In this document: positions 24,237 through 31,945 of the stretch, in pieces | Layout of the letters: each line of letters opens with the position of its first letter | How positions within the stretch are numbered: the stretch's first letter is position 1 | Assembly (NCBI RefSeq): GCF_026191675.1 | Contig: NZ_JAKRRY010000046.1 | Coordinates: forward strand, 1-38,631 | Length of the DNA stretch: 38,631 nt | Direction: 5' to 3' | DNA from: Vibrio qingdaonensis | GTDB lineage: Bacteria > Pseudomonadota > Gammaproteobacteria > Enterobacterales > Vibrionaceae | Notes under the pieces: model-generated | Seen by the model: the letters and a program-made list of their open reading frames with translations, nothing else | Databases searched by the model: none | What the model was told of the DNA's origin: nothing | Position numbers and translations under genes: made by a program

Positions 24237-24854
24237 ATGTCGGACATTACTTTAGATAAAGACGAGAACGTGATCTGGCATCAGCATTACGTCACCAAAT
24301 TGCAGCGTTCAGAATTAAAGCAGCAAAAGCCAGTTGTATTATGGTTTACCGGACTTTCTGGTGCTGGGAAGTCCACGGTTGCGGGGGCATTAGAAACGGA
24401 GTTACTTCGTTTGGGTCACCACACTTACTTACTGGATGGGGATAATGTTAGACACGGTTTGTGTCGAGATCTTGGCTTTTCGCAACAAGACAGACGTGAA
24501 AATATTCGCCGTGTTGGTGAGTTAGCAAAACTGATGGCGGATGCTGGATTAATTGTACTTTCTGCCTTTATCTCTCCTCATAGAGAGGAGCGCGCGTTAG
24601 TGAAATCACTGCTTCCTGAAGGGGAGTTTTTAGAGGTGTTTGTGGACGCGAGTCTAGAGGTTTGTGAATCAAGGGATCCTAAAGGCTTGTATAAGAAAGC
24701 ACGAGCAGGCGAGATCGCTAACTTTACTGGCATTGATTCTGAATATGAACAACCTATTGACCCAGATATTCATCTTCAAGCGAGCGAGAAAAGTGTCGCA
24801 ACGTTGGTGGAAGACTGCTTAGCAGTACTTAAAGAAAAAGGGATCATTGGTTAA
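24237..24854 (+). CDS. cysC: Adenylyl-sulfate kinase
   Basis: APS kinase phosphorylates adenosine 5'-phosphosulfate to PAPS, the substrate of PAPS reductase. The 205 residues have the P-loop GLSGAGKST (39-47), DGDNVRHGLCRDLGFS, the FISPHREER segment with the conserved serine, and DPKGLYKKARAGEI. Length matches E. coli CysC (201). It lies 30 nt after the permease gene and ends the cluster. PAPS reductase and sulfite reductase genes are not in this window. Confidence 0.97.
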   Translation: MSDITLDKDENVIWHQHYVTKLQRSELKQQKPVVLWFTGLSGAGKSTVAGALETELLRLGHHTYLLDGDNVRHGLCRDLGFSQQDRRENIRRVGELAKLMADAGLIVLSAFISPHREERALVKSLLPEGEFLEVFVDASLEVCESRDPKGLYKKARAGEIANFTGIDSEYEQPIDPDIHLQASEKSVATLVEDCLAVLKEKGIIG

Positions 24855-24930
24855 TCTCACCCGATTACTATTCAGGCGATGATTTTATTCCATGTGATGA
24901 CTTTATGTAAAAGGGCCAGGCTAGGTGGGT

Positions 24931-24972
24931 AAGGAATAGGGGGCACACTCTATTCCTTTGTATTCCTTTGTA
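24931..24972 (+). terminator. Possible terminator after cysC
   Basis: AAGGAATAG 24931-24939 pairs perfectly with CTATTCCTT 24950-24958 (10-nt loop), followed by the interrupted T-rich TGTATTCCTTTG. It lies 77 nt past cysC and before the convergent gene. The stem is A/T-rich, so termination strength is uncertain. Confidence 0.4.
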
Positions 24973-24999
24973 TCCCATGTTAGTGATGACTGACTATCA

Positions 25000-25911
25000 T
25001 TAGACCTGGTGGTGAAAAGATGACGTTACTTCACCCGCGACAGTAAATTTTCTGTTGAGCAAATTCACCAGTTTCTCTTGGTAATGAGTATTACCGCGAT
25101 GCCCTAACAGCTGGCATAATTCATTCCCTGTTGGAGTAAAGCGATAGTAGGTTAGCCGAATACCCTTTAGCTTCGATTGCAGCTGAAACTCGCTTCCCTG
25201 GTAGTTGAGTTTCAATGCAGGCTCTTGTGCTATCTCCCCTGATTCCAGTTCTGTGCCTAATAAAATCCCCAATTCTATGAGCAATAATAGGCTTGAATAT
25301 GGCAGGTTAAACTCACCTAGGCTCAGTTCATCGAAGCTCTCTCTTTTTGAAAAGCTAAAGAGTCCCGCATGATGTTTGATCCCTAATAGTAGCTTTCGGC
25401 TACTGTCTGCACCAAAGCTGCACGCAAGAGAGGCGGCTCGTTGCAGTGTTTGAGCTTCTTTTGGTGTCATATCCCTAAGCGTTTTTAGTGCTTTCATTGA
25501 GGTGGATCCGGGATTAGTGACTTCTCTTTTGAGCACTTGCGCCCAGAGCTTTTGCATGGATGTATTATGAATATCCTGAGCCATATCAAAAAAGCGCAAT
25601 AGCCAATCAAAATCGGGTTCGCTGGATACTTCGCTGTTACATGCTTGAAGTGACAACTTGACGATTTGCTCCAGGTTTTTTTGTCGTTGCTCTTTGCGCT
25701 GTTTGTCTCGTTGTATTGCTCGTTCAAAAACACTTTTGCTGGGGGACTCTTCACCGATGAGAGCATCAAGCAAGTGGGTTTGAGCAATGGCTCGGATACG
25801 ACTCGCACTGTCACGCATATGAGAACTCTTTTTCTGAGTTTGCTCATTACGCGCGGATGTCGCCTCAATGATTGGAGATGGACTGCTGGTCGTTACATTG
25901 CTCATAGTCAT
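25000..25911 (-). CDS. TIGR03899-type protein of unknown function
   Basis: The 303-residue soluble protein has no signal peptide or membrane segment. It contains a charged, probably coiled-coil stretch (about 60-90, with RAIQRDKQRKEQRQKNLEQI) followed by PDFDWLLRFFDMAQDIHNTS, MQKLWAQVLKREVTNPGSTS and LKTLRDMTPKEAQTLQRAAS. The WAQVLKRE/LKTLRDMTPKEA pattern is what I recognise from the TIGR03899 (related to DUF2806) group of Vibrio and Shewanella. A second start (MSN, two codons on) is equally possible. It converges with cysC and is probably a single-gene unit. No function can be given. Confidence 0.75.
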   Translation of the reverse strand: MTMSNVTTSSPSPIIEATSARNEQTQKKSSHMRDSASRIRAIAQTHLLDALIGEESPSKSVFERAIQRDKQRKEQRQKNLEQIVKLSLQACNSEVSSEPDFDWLLRFFDMAQDIHNTSMQKLWAQVLKREVTNPGSTSMKALKTLRDMTPKEAQTLQRAASLACSFGADSSRKLLLGIKHHAGLFSFSKRESFDELSLGEFNLPYSSLLLLIELGILLGTELESGEIAQEPALKLNYQGSEFQLQSKLKGIRLTYYRFTPTGNELCQLLGHRGNTHYQEKLVNLLNRKFTVAGEVTSSFHHQV

Positions 25912-26028
25912 ACACTTGGCAGGTTGAATGAGAGTTTGGGATGAAAGATAAATTTAACGAGGTTTTGCCAATATGACTAGCGCTATTTGTGTGAGCTATT
26001 TTCCGATTTAACAATTAGAGCGGGTATG

Positions 26029-26057
26029 TTGTAAAAATACCTAGGCTAAATGATAAA
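26029..26057 (+). promoter_or_regulatory. Possible promoter of the small membrane ORF
   Basis: TTGTAA (26029-26034), a 17-bp spacer and GATAAA (26052-26057) give a moderate sigma70 match. It lies 37 nt upstream of the ATG of the 34-residue ORF. Confidence 0.4.
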
Positions 26058-26094
26058 TATTTGTTAAATTTAGTGAGTAAGTAAGGGGGGCGTT

Positions 26095-26199
26095 ATGCGG
26101 CACTCAGGAGAACCTAAACTCAAGAAACATATCTCGACGGTATTGTTACTAGGCGTCTATATCGGCGTGCTAGCGTATCTTTCAACCTATATCAGTTAA
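26095..26199 (+). CDS. Candidate 34-residue single-span membrane protein
   Basis: The ORF starts MRHSGEPKLKKHIS and continues as a hydrophobic helix (TVLLLGVYIGVLAYLSTYI) to the end. The basic N-terminus before the helix suggests N-in topology. A purine-rich AAGGGGGG lies 4 nt before the ATG, a promoter-like sequence lies upstream, and a stem with a T-rich tail follows (26232-26256). It stands alone on the plus strand between two minus-strand genes. I do not recognise a family. The compact gene-like layout supports it, but an ORF this short could occur by chance. Confidence 0.45.
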   Translation: MRHSGEPKLKKHISTVLLLGVYIGVLAYLSTYIS

Positions 26200-26231
26200 A
26201 TACTATACGCTAGCAAACCATCCATTTTCGT

Positions 26232-26256
26232 TACGCAGTTTTTTGTTGCGTATTTG
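26232..26256 (+). terminator. Weak terminator-like hairpin after the small ORF
   Basis: TACGCA 26232-26237 pairs with TGCGTA 26247-26252 around a T-rich 9-nt loop, followed by TTTG. On the minus strand there is no T run, so it would serve the plus-strand ORF rather than the zinc operon that ends at 26268. Confidence 0.35.
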
Positions 26257-26267
26257 TTATGTGCATT

Positions 26268-26789
26268 CTAGTTATCATCGTAATCTTCAATATGGAGACC
26301 TTCAATTAAGTAACCTGTCTCGGCAAGTTCAGAATTGATGGTCTCTGTCTTCAGTGTTCCTACCACATAAATGACATCCCATAGACGATGCACTGGTGCG
26401 CCTTGTTTAAATTTCACATAAACGATTTGGTTTGGCGGTGGTGGTGGTACATGTATGCAAGCACCAAAATAGGGCACCAACAAAAATTCAGTCACGGTAT
26501 CTTCATCGCCTTCTAGGGGGACGACAAAGCCTGGTATTTTTACTGTGCTGCCATTAAGCTCTTGACGAACGGTGCCCACTTTTGACTGTTCCATTTGCCC
26601 ACCAGAGTGATTGGTTATAGGCATACCGACAGCATCAAACTGATTTCGCTCCGCTTCGGGGATTAAATCGATCCAATCAAGTTTCAGCACTTCGCTATCG
26701 GTATTTTCGCTACCTTGAGCGAGTGCTGTTGGTAGACATAAGCCCAGAGTCAGCATAATGACACAGCTTATGCGAGTGAATATTGTCAT
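26268..26789 (-). CDS. DUF3299 periplasmic protein of the zinc (zrg) locus
   Basis: The 173-residue product has a signal peptide (cleavage near TALA|QG, about residue 24). The mature domain carries the DUF3299 signature: RQELNGSTVKIPGFVVPLEG, EFLLVPYFGACIHVPPPPPN and QIVYVKF. The single cysteine and histidine of GACIHVPPPPP are the likely functional residues. DUF3299 genes commonly sit beside MacB-type ABC genes. Here it is the last gene of the operon, 10 nt after the permease. A role as a periplasmic or envelope partner of the transporter in zinc handling is inferred from context. Confidence 0.82.
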   Translation of the reverse strand: MTIFTRISCVIMLTLGLCLPTALAQGSENTDSEVLKLDWIDLIPEAERNQFDAVGMPITNHSGGQMEQSKVGTVRQELNGSTVKIPGFVVPLEGDEDTVTEFLLVPYFGACIHVPPPPPNQIVYVKFKQGAPVHRLWDVIYVVGTLKTETINSELAETGYLIEGLHIEDYDDN

Positions 26790-26799
26790 AAAGATCTCG

Positions 26800-28059
26800 T
26801 TATACTCGGATGGTCATACCATCACTTAAAGATTGTTGATAGGCACGTAATGCAGGGAAGAAGCCGATAAGGATCCCCGCCAGCTGCACAAAACCAAGTA
26901 GTAGCCATTCATGCTGGCTGATGCCTGATAAGGTTATACTAATACCATATTGTGACGCAATGATGGGGCTCGCAATGGCAAGTAGACCGTAAGTGCCTGC
27001 AACCCCCACTATTATACCGACAGTTGTTAAAGCCGTTGCTTCACTGACCAATAAGGCAAAAACATGTCTCGGTCTTGCCCCCATTGCCCGCAGAATCGCC
27101 ATTTCACGTCGACGCTCTTGCAGGCTGGTTAATAAGCTAGATAACATTCCCATCAAACCAGCAACCACAACAAAAATAGAGACCATTAACAGAGCTTGCT
27201 CTGCCACGCTCATTAACCCCCAGAGTTCATGTAAGGCGATACCTGGCATGATGGCGCTTAATGGCTCTTGTTTGTAGGTGTTGATTTGTCTTTGTAGTGC
27301 AAATGTTTGAATTTTACTGTTTAGCCCAACTAGCATTGCAGTAATTTGTTTGGGTTGGAAGTCCAGATTTTCTAATTGTTTTTTACTCGGGGCATTACCC
27401 AAGTTAGCCCCTGTTTCCCACCCTACGTGTATGGCTTCGATAGCACCGAGTGAGACATGTACAGTTTTGTCTACGGGTGTCCCAGTTGGAGCCAAAACAC
27501 CGACGACTTTAAAAGGGAGGTTATCATGGCGGCTGAAACTCACATCGCTAATACCATGAGCAATAATGATTTCACTGCCAATCTTATAGCCTAATGATTT
27601 TGCCACGTCTGAGCCGAGAACCGTTTCAAATACACTATCAAAAGCACGACCTTGGCTAAAGGTCAAAGCCTGCTTTTTGCCGTACTGATAGTGCTCAAAA
27701 TAACTGTGATTGGTGCCCATGACTCTAAAGCCTTTATGCGAATCTCCAAGAGAGATAGGAATCGCCCATTTGACGGCTTTGTGCTGACTAAATTCCTCAA
27801 AGCTTCGCCAATCAATATTGTTCGTGGCATTACCAATGCGAAATACCGAGTAGAGCAATAAGTTGATTTGGCCTGACCGTCCTCCGACGATTAAATCGGT
27901 GCCAGAAATAGTATTAGCAAAACTACTTTTCGCTTGAGTACGAATGCGTTCAACGCCCATTAATAAGATAACGGAAATCGCCACGGTGAGTACGGTGAGT
28001 ATGGCGGTGGTTTTGCGATTAAGCACGCTTTTCCAAGCCAGTTTTAGGGTGATACTCAT
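26800..28059 (-). CDS. ABC transporter permease, MacB/FtsX type, of the zinc (zrg) locus
   Basis: The 419 residues have the type VII ABC plan: one N-terminal transmembrane helix (about 18-36, TAILTVLTVAISVILLMGV), a large periplasmic domain (about 40-275) and three C-terminal helices (about 285-310, 340-365, 385-405). The FtsX motif LQERRREMAILRAMGARPRH lies before the second of these. This fold usually moves signals or molecules between periplasm and outer membrane rather than importing solutes. The start overlaps the ATPase stop by 4 nt (ATGA), a sign of a tight complex. Confidence 0.88.
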   Translation of the reverse strand: MSITLKLAWKSVLNRKTTAILTVLTVAISVILLMGVERIRTQAKSSFANTISGTDLIVGGRSGQINLLLYSVFRIGNATNNIDWRSFEEFSQHKAVKWAIPISLGDSHKGFRVMGTNHSYFEHYQYGKKQALTFSQGRAFDSVFETVLGSDVAKSLGYKIGSEIIIAHGISDVSFSRHDNLPFKVVGVLAPTGTPVDKTVHVSLGAIEAIHVGWETGANLGNAPSKKQLENLDFQPKQITAMLVGLNSKIQTFALQRQINTYKQEPLSAIMPGIALHELWGLMSVAEQALLMVSIFVVVAGLMGMLSSLLTSLQERRREMAILRAMGARPRHVFALLVSEATALTTVGIIVGVAGTYGLLAIASPIIASQYGISITLSGISQHEWLLLGFVQLAGILIGFFPALRAYQQSLSDGMTIRV

Positions 28060-28745
28060 GATGACCTCGCCTGATTTAAAACAGTCAAATTGGCACTGCG
28101 ACTAAACAGTGGCTCTAAACTTGGATCGTGGCTAACGAATACCATGGTTGAGTTTGCTTGGTTTGCTTGCTCCATTAGCAGTGTAATGAAGGCTTCGCGA
28201 TTGTCATGATCAAGTGCGGATGTGGGCTCATCTGCAATGAGAATTTCTGGTTGTCCGATTAAAGCGCGCGCAGCCGCCACCCTTTGCTGTTGACCGATAC
28301 TTAGCTCAACAACAGGCTTCATCCATAGCAGTGGGTCAAGGTGCAACTGTTGTAGTAAGTGCTTAGCCTCGTTTTGCAGTGTACCTGACACTTTATTTCG
28401 TCGGTGCTGAGAAAACTCACAAGGGAGCGTGACATTATCAACAACCGACAGATAAGGGATTAGGTTAAATTGTTGAAAAATATAACCAATATGATCGGCT
28501 CGAAAACGATCTCGGTGCCGTGATGGCAACTGGGTCAAGGATTGCCCTAGTGCTTTTACCTCACCAGAGTCGGCAGTATTAATACCGGTTAGTAGGCTTA
28601 ATAGTGTCGACTTTCCGCTGCCACTTGGCCCTTTTAAAAATAAGTGCTCACCTTGCTCGATGATGAGCTCTGGGATATCGATGGTGGGCGGCTGGTTTTT
28701 TTGCCAGCAAAAAGAAACATTGCTGAGCTCAATTACACTCGTCAT
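28056..28745 (-). CDS. ABC transporter ATP-binding protein of the zinc (zrg) locus
   Basis: This is a 229-residue LolD/MacB-like ATPase: Walker A GPSGSGKST (39-47), Q-loop YIFQQFNLIPYLSV, signature LSIGQQQRV (148-156), Walker B EILIADEP (167-174), D-loop SALD and H-loop VFVSHDP. The signature has isoleucine in place of the first glycine of LSGGQ; the second glycine and the glutamine are kept, so activity is expected. It is 63 nt downstream of zrgA, with a stable hairpin between them, and overlaps the permease gene. Confidence 0.9.
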   Translation of the reverse strand: MTSVIELSNVSFCWQKNQPPTIDIPELIIEQGEHLFLKGPSGSGKSTLLSLLTGINTADSGEVKALGQSLTQLPSRHRDRFRADHIGYIFQQFNLIPYLSVVDNVTLPCEFSQHRRNKVSGTLQNEAKHLLQQLHLDPLLWMKPVVELSIGQQQRVAAARALIGQPEILIADEPTSALDHDNREAFITLLMEQANQANSTMVFVSHDPSLEPLFSRSANLTVLNQARSS

Positions 28746-28763
28746 AAAAACCTCACAAGATAT

Positions 28764-28785
28764 GCCCCGAGCGAAAGCTCAGGGC
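28764..28785 (-). repeat. GC-rich hairpin between zrgA and the ABC genes
   Basis: GCCCCGAGC (28764-28772) and GCTCAGGGC (28777-28785) pair over 9 positions with one mismatch and a 4-nt loop. No T run follows on the minus strand. It is therefore a candidate RNA stability or processing element rather than a full terminator. Confidence 0.65.
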
Positions 28786-28808
28786 AGCAGTTAACTGAGT
28801 CGAATCCG

Positions 28809-29573
<765 letters not shown>

Positions 29574-29621
29574 GGTGATTCCTAATAGGTAAAATATTGA
29601 GTAAAAATAGGGATGTATACG

Positions 29622-29915
29622 TTAACTTATCATCGGTGGAGAGCGTGCTGAAACAGACAAAGGAGGTTGATTTTCCACTTCATTGAAAGACGGTAAAGTG
29701 GTATCTGGAGTCAAGGTTGGAAGTTGAATGGCTAAGCTAGAGGTCGGGATAGAATGTGAGCCTTTGCCATAAAGCGCACACTGGTGATGCTGATGATCGC
29801 TATGTTGATCATAGTGATGTTCGATGGAAATAAAATTAATAGCGAGTAGAAGTAAAGCCAATGCGAGAGCATGATACAAGGGTGTATCTGATGTAACGGT
29901 ATGGGTTCGTAACAC
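29622..29915 (-). CDS. Small histidine-rich membrane protein heading the zinc operon (DUF2946/DUF2607-like)
   Basis: The ORF starts with GTG 29915 and gives 97 residues: one membrane segment (about 14-31, HALALALLLLAINFISI), a histidine cluster directly after it (H33, H34, H38, H41, H43, H44, then C46), and a tail ending SARSPPMIS. A C-terminal Arg-x-Pro-Pro type ending with a His/Cys motif recalls DUF2946 proteins, often found near metal transport genes; I am not sure of the family. It is the first gene behind the Zur operator, 48 nt upstream of zrgA. An overlapping ORF in another frame (ATG 29920) is a competing reading, judged less likely. Confidence 0.62.
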   Translation of the reverse strand: MLRTHTVTSDTPLYHALALALLLLAINFISIEHHYDQHSDHQHHQCALYGKGSHSIPTSSLAIQLPTLTPDTTLPSFNEVENQPPLSVSARSPPMIS

Positions 29916-29933
29916 GACATGAACTCTCGATTT

Positions 29934-29966
29934 AAATTCAATTGTTATAGTATAACAATTGAATTT
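29934..29966 (-). promoter_or_regulatory. Zur operator and promoter of the zinc operon
   Basis: A perfect palindrome with 16-bp arms around G29950. Its core TGTTATAGTATAACA (29943-29957) fits the known gammaproteobacterial Zur box (TGTTATA-N-TATAACA). On the minus strand TATACT (29949-29954) inside the core can serve as the -10, so Zur with zinc would block the promoter directly. The predicted start is about 27 nt before GTG 29915. Confidence 0.88.
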
Positions 29967-30008
29967 TTTTTCCCAGATGAATGGTGAGGTTTATTTACGA
30001 GGGAATAA

Positions 30009-30033
30009 GCAAGGGAGAAAGGGACTCCCTTGC
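30009..30033 (-). terminator. Hairpin after ytfJ, possible terminator
   Basis: GCAAGGGAG (30009-30017) pairs perfectly with CTCCCTTGC (30025-30033), 12 nt after the ytfJ stop. The minus-strand tail TTATTCCC is a poor T run, so termination may be incomplete. It would insulate ytfJ from the Zur-controlled operon. Confidence 0.45.
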
Positions 30034-30044
30034 GGTGGTCTCAC

Positions 30045-30596
30045 TTATAGGTTTTGTTTGATTAGCCCTAAAACGGTGTTAACTTCTTCGTCACTTAACA
30101 CCCCTTCTTTCACGAATAGTACTTTCCCGGATTTATCTTGCACAATAATAGCGGAGCTTTCTGCTTCTAACTGCCATGCACTTGCCACCAGGCCATGTTC
30201 ATCAAGTACCATGGATGACCAAGGAAACTCTTTCTTGCTGTCTTCTGCCGAGGATTTTACGAATGATCCCGTTCCCCACATTGCATCGTCTTGGTTGATC
30301 ACTGTTGTCGTTTGATAGCTGTCTTCTGGGAATTTTTCATCAGTAATGGCTGCCATGAGTGGAGCGTTCATTTTTTTCGAGCTGCTACGTCCTGCAATAG
30401 CCTGAATCACGCGTACTTTTCCGAGCATTTGTGCACTCTTCCATGCGCTATAATTGATGGTGTCGCCTTCGAGTAAAAGCTCACCGTGAGCATCGACGGA
30501 GACGGAACGTGCTGCTGAGCCAACTTGTACATTGGTCGCAAATGCGAGTGTTGGCAGACAGAGTAACGTTAAAGAGAGGAGAGACTTTAGTTTCAT
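30045..30596 (-). CDS. ytfJ: YtfJ-family periplasmic protein
   Basis: The 183 residues (184 in E. coli YtfJ) start with a signal peptide (MKLKSLLSLTLLCLPTLAFA, cleavage after A20). The mature protein has a thioredoxin-like layout without a CxxC motif: LGKVRVIQAIAGRSSSKKMN, TTTVINQDDAMWGTGSFVKS, FPWSSMVLDEHGLVASAWQL and VQDKSGKVLFVKEG. Its function is unknown. It is divergent from ytfK and lies upstream of the zinc operon, separated by a hairpin and the Zur box. Confidence 0.9.
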   Translation of the reverse strand: MKLKSLLSLTLLCLPTLAFATNVQVGSAARSVSVDAHGELLLEGDTINYSAWKSAQMLGKVRVIQAIAGRSSSKKMNAPLMAAITDEKFPEDSYQTTTVINQDDAMWGTGSFVKSSAEDSKKEFPWSSMVLDEHGLVASAWQLEAESSAIIVQDKSGKVLFVKEGVLSDEEVNTVLGLIKQNL

Positions 30597-30762
30597 TGTG
30601 ATATTTCCATATTATTATTTGATAATCGCGATAACCATAGGTGAACCTTAGGTTAACTACAACTTGTCACTGTTAATTTGACCAAGACATGTACTGAACT
30701 TGATAAAATCATCACAAGCATAACAGTGATTTATAACTTGTTGCAAAGATGTTAATTTCATT

Positions 30763-30790
30763 TTGTCTAATGCGAAAGTTCAGGTATACT
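30763..30790 (+). promoter_or_regulatory. Candidate ytfK promoter
   Basis: TTGTCT (30763-30768), a 16-bp spacer and TATACT (30785-30790) form a good sigma70 match 86 nt upstream of ytfK. The rest of the 280-bp gap between ytfJ and ytfK (30597-30876) shows no further gene. E. coli ytfK is phosphate-regulated, but I did not find a clear PhoB box here. Confidence 0.55.
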
Positions 30791-30876
30791 TGTCAATAGA
30801 CGCAAAAGATATTGCGAGGCACCGCAAAAAAGCGCTGCAAGACGACATTTACTCAAATGGATATTGAGGTTAGGTT

Positions 30877-31077
30877 ATGCTAAGAAAATTTACGGTTTAT
30901 CGTCCTAAACAGATCGCAAAGTTTGTAAAAACGTTATTCAAAGGGCAATTTTTTATTGCTGGTCTTGGATTGTTTATGTTCGACAATGGCAAGGTGTTAC
31001 TTCCGGGGATGGAAGACAGACGTAAACTGGATGCCTTTAAAGAGATTAATGGTGAGATTGCTGCGTTAGCGATGTAA
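30877..31077 (+). CDS. ytfK: YtfK-like protein (DUF1107)
   Basis: This 66-residue cytoplasmic protein aligns with E. coli YtfK (68 aa): YRPKQIAKFVKTLFKGQFFI, then GLFMFDNGKVLLPGMEDRRK and a C-terminal helix FKEINGEIAAL. In E. coli, YtfK stimulates SpoT and promotes (p)ppGpp accumulation under phosphate or fatty-acid limitation. The same role here is inferred. It is a single-gene unit with its own promoter and a strong terminator. Confidence 0.85.
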   Translation: MLRKFTVYRPKQIAKFVKTLFKGQFFIAGLGLFMFDNGKVLLPGMEDRRKLDAFKEINGEIAALAM

Positions 31078-31096
31078 GCAGTCTAGACCAAACAAT

Positions 31097-31132
31097 AAAA
31101 AATGCCTCAGACTTGTCTGGGGCATTTTTTTT
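31097..31132. terminator. Bidirectional terminator between ytfK and msrA
   Basis: A strong stem (GCCTCAGA with TCTGGGGC, one wobble, extended by A/T pairs, loop CTTG) has an A run on the left and a T8 run on the right. It lies 19 nt after the ytfK stop and 26 nt after the msrA stop, so it can end both convergent genes. Confidence 0.93.
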
Positions 31133-31158
31133 ACGCTAATCTAGCATGCTGCCTATTT

Positions 31159-31779
31159 TTATTGAGGAGGGAAGCAAACGCCCGTTCCGCTTATACCGCA
31201 ATAGCCATTGGGATTTTTTGCTAAATATTGCTGGTGGTAGACTTCAGCAAAATAGTAATGGTCAGAAAGTCGAATCTCGGTTTGAATGTCGCCTTTATTG
31301 CCCAGCGCCTGCTGAAATTGCTGTTTAGTGGCTTGTGCTAGTGTTAGCTGTTTGTCATCGTCGCAATAGATAGCAGAGCGGTACTGCGTGCCCACATCAT
31401 TACCTTGACGCATTCCTTGAGTCGGGTCGTGTTTTTCCCAAAATACTTTGAGAATAGCCGTGAGCGTCGTGAGTTTGGTGTTATAGACAATACGCACAAC
31501 CTCAGTATGTCCAGTCATGCCTGAGCACACTTCTTCGTAGGTTGGGTTGGGTGTATAGCCACCCGCGTAACCGACAGAGGTGCTCGTGACGCCAGGGAGT
31601 TGCCAAAAAACACGTTCTGCTCCCCAAAAACAGCCTAAGCCAACTATAATACTTTCTTCATGCTCTGCTAAAGGAGCGGTGATATCATTGTGGTATATAA
31701 AGTGTGGTTCCATTATGGCGATGGCATTTGCTCTGCCAGGAAGCGCTTCTGCTTCTGAAATCATGTCCGTTTTTCGCAT
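31159..31779 (-). CDS. msrA: Peptide-methionine (S)-S-oxide reductase MsrA
   Basis: MsrA repairs oxidised methionine in proteins. The 206 residues contain the catalytic GCFWGAE (49-55, Cys50), YAGGYTPNPTYEEVCSGMTG, HTEVVRIVYN, and the C-terminal recycling cysteines in YCGISGTGVCFPP (Cys194, Cys202). This is the E. coli-type enzyme with an N-terminal extension (212 aa there). It is divergent from tamA and convergent with ytfK, as in the E. coli neighbourhood. Confidence 0.96.
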   Translation of the reverse strand: MRKTDMISEAEALPGRANAIAIMEPHFIYHNDITAPLAEHEESIIVGLGCFWGAERVFWQLPGVTSTSVGYAGGYTPNPTYEEVCSGMTGHTEVVRIVYNTKLTTLTAILKVFWEKHDPTQGMRQGNDVGTQYRSAIYCDDDKQLTLAQATKQQFQQALGNKGDIQTEIRLSDHYYFAEVYHQQYLAKNPNGYCGISGTGVCFPPQ

Positions 31780-31945
31780 AGGGATTCCTTCTTAGTCGAC
31801 TATCGGCCGTGTGGGTAACGAAATATTGTATGAAAAATGATACTTTTCTATGGGTATGAGTTGTTAAATACAGACTTACAAATTGAACAGAGTTATCATT
31901 TAACGTAATAACAAAAATAGCGAATTTCAGTCTCGACAATAAAGC

